Position numbers and translations under genes: made by a program
Shown here: positions 61,829-64,000 of the stretch, in pieces
Layout: each line of letters opens with the position of its first letter
How positions within the stretch are numbered: the first letter of the stretch is position 1
Notes under the pieces: generated by a model
Database searches by the model: none
Seen by the model: the letters and a program-made list of their open reading frames with translations, nothing else
What the model was told of the DNA's origin: nothing
From: JAVBPE01 sp031549865
GTDB lineage: Bacteria > Bacillota_I > Bacilli_A > Acholeplasmatales > Anaeroplasmataceae
Assembly (NCBI GenBank): GCA_031549865.1
Contig: JAVBPE010000006.1
Span: 1 to 64,000 of the forward strand
DNA: 64,000 nt
Direction: 5' to 3'

Positions 61829-63586
61829 TTAATATGTATTTTTTAACCAGTTAACATAATTCCAGTTTATTATTCCACTACCAACTCCATAAGTTGAGTT
61901 TGCAAGTATATTTTTTAAATCGCTTGTCTCAAATAGATTTGGTGAAAATGGGGCTGATCCATCTAAAGTATTCCATTTAAAGGCTACAGATAAATCATTA
62001 GAAGTGAATGAGGTAACATTAGTGCTTCCTTTTTTCCAAGTACAATTTTCAACTAGGAAGCCACCTCTATAAGGTTCTGTACTATTAGATGGACTAGTAG
62101 ATCTAATTAATGTATTTACACCTTCAAAAATTGAATTTTCATATTTTACTGATCCACCATTAGTCGAAACCATACCTTGACTAGTAAGTGCCAGTTTCCA
62201 ATCCATAGTTTTACTTGTTCCATTATATGTAAAAGTATAAGTACCGGATGAAGAAGATATTTTAGATTTAACAGTAGTTCTATACGTATAATAATCGTTA
62301 CAATCTAAATAAACATTAAAAATGTAACCATTACCGCCACGGATGCGTGGTAATCTATCTTCTAAACCAACAATTTTAGTATTACAAATCGAGAATTCAA
62401 GATTTTTATTTGAATTCCATTCATCATTATCGACAGTATCTCCTCCACCAATCATGAAACCCTTCTTTTGAGGAGCACAGATAGCGTGTAAAATTTCTTC
62501 ATGACTTATTTTTTCTCTAAGCATTTTATAATATCCATATTTACCTTCATTATTTTCGTATGAAGTTTTTACTCGTTCCATCATGTTATAAATAAAAGAA
62601 CCTTCACTTATATCCCCACTTGTAAAATTACACCAAGTAATACTCACACCTGTAGTTCCATTTTCACTATCAATAAATCCGTCAAAACTTCTCGTAAATG
62701 TGCAGTGATCAATCCAAACTCCATTACAGAAGTTTATTTTGAAAAAAGCCCACCCAAAACGGTCGTAATCACCAATTTTAGAGATTAATGAAGTAGTACC
62801 ATCTAAGAAAGTATCTTCCCATTCCCACATTTCATCCATTTTTATATTTCTAAATGCAATATTTTTGCAACTATTTAATTTAAAACCAGCATGCTTAATT
62901 GTGATTCCAGTTTTTGAATAAACTGTTAAACCATCATATTTTGAAAATTCAATTTGTGAAATTCCACAAGTTTTTAAATATGAGTCATTTATATATTGTA
63001 TATTTCCAAATTTTTTCAATTTTGTAGTAGAAGTATAACTAGTTATTGACATGCTTTGTTCAAGTTCATAGTAACCTAAATTTAAGTCATTAGTTATTTC
63101 AATAACCATATTATTTCTTTCATTTTCTGGAGTTAATATTACAGCATCCAAAAATTCTTTTTCATTTGAAACAGTTATGTATTTTTCAAAGCTATCATGA
63201 CTTGTAACTTCATCTTTTGCATAGCCATCAATAGAAAGCAAATCAATGCCAAATTCAAATTCACTTATTGAAGATGATGAGCTTGGCTTGGAAGAATTAC
63301 TATTAGAATTAGATGAACTAGTTTGAGAAGAAGTACTACTAGAACTTGACGTACTACTATTTGAACTAGTAGGATTTTGAGAGTTGCTAGAACTATCAAA
63401 ACTAGAACTTGGCGTCTGAGTTGATGTATAATTTGAAGTTTGTGAAGTTAAACTTGAAGAATAATCACTTGAAGTTTCAACGCTCTCGGTATTTGTCATT
63501 GTAGTTGAATTAGTCAAATTATCTTCATCGCACGCAGTAAGCGTAAAAAGAATAACTAATGATATTATTAATGCTTTTATTTTCAT
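61829..63586 (-). CDS. Secreted lipoprotein with PL1-like pectate lyase domain
   Basis: 585 residues from the ATG at 63586 (AAGGTGAG before it; a GTG three codons earlier overlaps the site). Lipoprotein signal with lipobox LTAC. A Ser/Thr/Asn-rich flexible linker follows (about 25-110). The lyase domain (about 115-585) is a right-handed beta helix: VWIDHCTFTRSFDGFID is the calcium-site block of PL1, and EDRLPRIRGGNGYIFNVYLD carries the catalytic Arg (RLPRIR). It would cleave polygalacturonate at the cell surface. Flanked on both sides by plus-strand genes of a lepA-hemW order. Confidence 0.88.
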   Translation of the reverse strand: MKIKALIISLVILFTLTACDEDNLTNSTTMTNTESVETSSDYSSSLTSQTSNYTSTQTPSSSFDSSSNSQNPTSSNSSTSSSSSTSSQTSSSNSNSNSSKPSSSSSISEFEFGIDLLSIDGYAKDEVTSHDSFEKYITVSNEKEFLDAVILTPENERNNMVIEITNDLNLGYYELEQSMSITSYTSTTKLKKFGNIQYINDSYLKTCGISQIEFSKYDGLTVYSKTGITIKHAGFKLNSCKNIAFRNIKMDEMWEWEDTFLDGTTSLISKIGDYDRFGWAFFKINFCNGVWIDHCTFTRSFDGFIDSENGTTGVSITWCNFTSGDISEGSFIYNMMERVKTSYENNEGKYGYYKMLREKISHEEILHAICAPQKKGFMIGGGDTVDNDEWNSNKNLEFSICNTKIVGLEDRLPRIRGGNGYIFNVYLDCNDYYTYRTTVKSKISSSSGTYTFTYNGTSKTMDWKLALTSQGMVSTNGGSVKYENSIFEGVNTLIRSTSPSNSTEPYRGGFLVENCTWKKGSTNVTSFTSNDLSVAFKWNTLDGSAPFSPNLFETSDLKNILANSTYGVGSGIINWNYVNWLKNTY

Positions 63587-63615
63587 AGATCTCACCTTAT
63601 AATTATTTTAATTTC

Positions 63616-63644
63616 ATAATAACGTTTTCAGTTTAATAATACAA
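63616..63644 (-). promoter_or_regulatory. Promoter of the PL1-like pectate lyase gene
   Basis: On the minus strand: TTGTAT at 63644-63639, 17 bases, TATTAT at 63621-63616. Confidence 0.6.
63617..63630 (-). promoter_or_regulatory. Probable CcpA (cre) site at the pectate lyase promoter
   Basis: TGAAAACGTTATTA on the minus strand. It matches the cre core TGNAANCGNWNNCW except for one base (T for C near the end), and overlaps the spacer and -10 box, so it would repress in the presence of preferred sugars. Confidence 0.5.
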
Positions 63645-63723
63645 TGATTAAAATGTGAAATTTTTAAAAATTTTCAAAAGATAACATTTTATGGTAATAT
63701 ATTACTGTTAATGGAGGCATTTT

Positions 63724-64000
63724 ATGCGCGGATTTTATGTTCATATACCTTTTTGTAAAACAATTTGCTCATATTGTGATTTTCCAAAAAGGCTTGCAAA
63801 AGATGAAAATCAAATAAATGAATATATTAAAAGATTATTAGAAGAAATAGATACTTATAAAGAATATATTGATTCTAGTTTTCAATCAATTTATATAGGT
63901 GGAGGAACACCTAATTTTTTAAGTGATGATAATTTAGAACTTTTATTATCAAAAATTGAATCTCTTAAAATAAATGCTTTAGAATATAGTATTGAAATTA
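63724..64000 (+). CDS. hemW: Heme chaperone HemW / radical SAM protein, N-terminal part (runs past the window)
   Basis: The first 92 residues are visible: start MRGFYVHIPFCKTICSYCDF, with the radical SAM CxxxCxxC cluster site (C-K-T-I-C-S-Y-C), then IYIGGGTPNFLSDDNLELLL. GGAGG lies seven bases before the ATG. In Bacillus this gene follows lepA; here a HIT gene and a reversed lyase gene lie between. Family members deliver heme or are mis-annotated coproporphyrinogen oxidases; which applies here cannot be told from the visible part. Confidence 0.92.
   Translation, partial: MRGFYVHIPFCKTICSYCDFPKRLAKDENQINEYIKRLLEEIDTYKEYIDSSFQSIYIGGGTPNFLSDDNLELLLSKIESLKINALEYSIEI

Noticed and set aside
1..64000. 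tRNA genes, CRISPR arrays, insertion-sequence ends, prophage genes
   Set aside because: No cloverleaf sequence, regular repeat/spacer pattern, transposase frame or phage structural gene was recognised in any gap.

Overview
The window is AT-rich, with a standard genetic code: TGA is used as a stop (for example at the end of the V-ATPase subunit C gene) and tryptophans are read from TGG. Ribosome binding sites are strong GGAGG types, intrinsic terminators are abundant, and promoters are TTGACA/TATAAT-like. Together with a type-B (Bacillus-type) RNase P RNA, lysine and TPP riboswitches, MutS2, PNPase and a V-type ATPase, this points to a low-GC Bacillota or Mycoplasmatota-related bacterium that has not reassigned UGA. 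Two secreted pectate-lyase-like lipoproteins suggest contact with plant polysaccharide, for example in a gut or in detritus; that is inference. No tRNA, CRISPR array or intact insertion sequence was seen.

Layout. 1-3.5 kb: the C-terminal end of an RHS polymorphic toxin with a putative immunity gene, then a displaced second toxin tip with its own putative immunity gene and degraded DNA. 3.5-8 kb: a small membrane protein, then a run of five close genes (DUF1653 protein, metal/arsenic permease, serine acetyltransferase, membrane-anchored leucine-rich repeat protein, glycerophosphodiesterase). 8-27.3 kb: two complete polyamine ABC importers (potABCD) flanking a TetR/flavodoxin pair and a nine-gene V-type ATPase operon whose c-ring subunit keeps the sodium ligands; the second importer is headed by an XRE-cupin regulator. 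27.4-29.9 kb: proC, a DUF2156 protein and a GNAT protein. 30-35.5 kb: a lysine-riboswitch-controlled operon lysA-dapA-dapB-asd-lysC.

35.5-35.9 kb: a gap that looks like a type I toxin-antitoxin locus, with a small antisense RNA convergent with an mRNA for a 26-residue hydrophobic peptide and direct repeats shared by both transcripts. 36-38.1 kb: a 708-residue protein of unknown function. 38.2-40.7 kb: a TetR regulator with an ABC/FtsX exporter. 40.8-49.4 kb: thyA, folA, plsC, two small membrane proteins, mutS2, a thioredoxin-like protein, thiN, a TPP riboswitch with thiT, and an HPt/HD-GYP signalling pair. 49.5-56.3 kb: truB, ribF, rpsO, pnp, an mscS-type channel, a membrane protein, and rnpB. 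56.4-64 kb: a PL9-like lipoprotein, lepA, a HIT protein, a PL1-like pectate lyase on the minus strand, and the start of hemW.

Regulation visible in the sequence: near-consensus CcpA (cre) sites overlap the promoters of the V-ATPase operon and the PL1 pectate lyase; palindromic or repeated operators sit at the promoters of both TetR genes and the XRE-cupin gene; and metabolite riboswitches control lysine synthesis and thiamine uptake.
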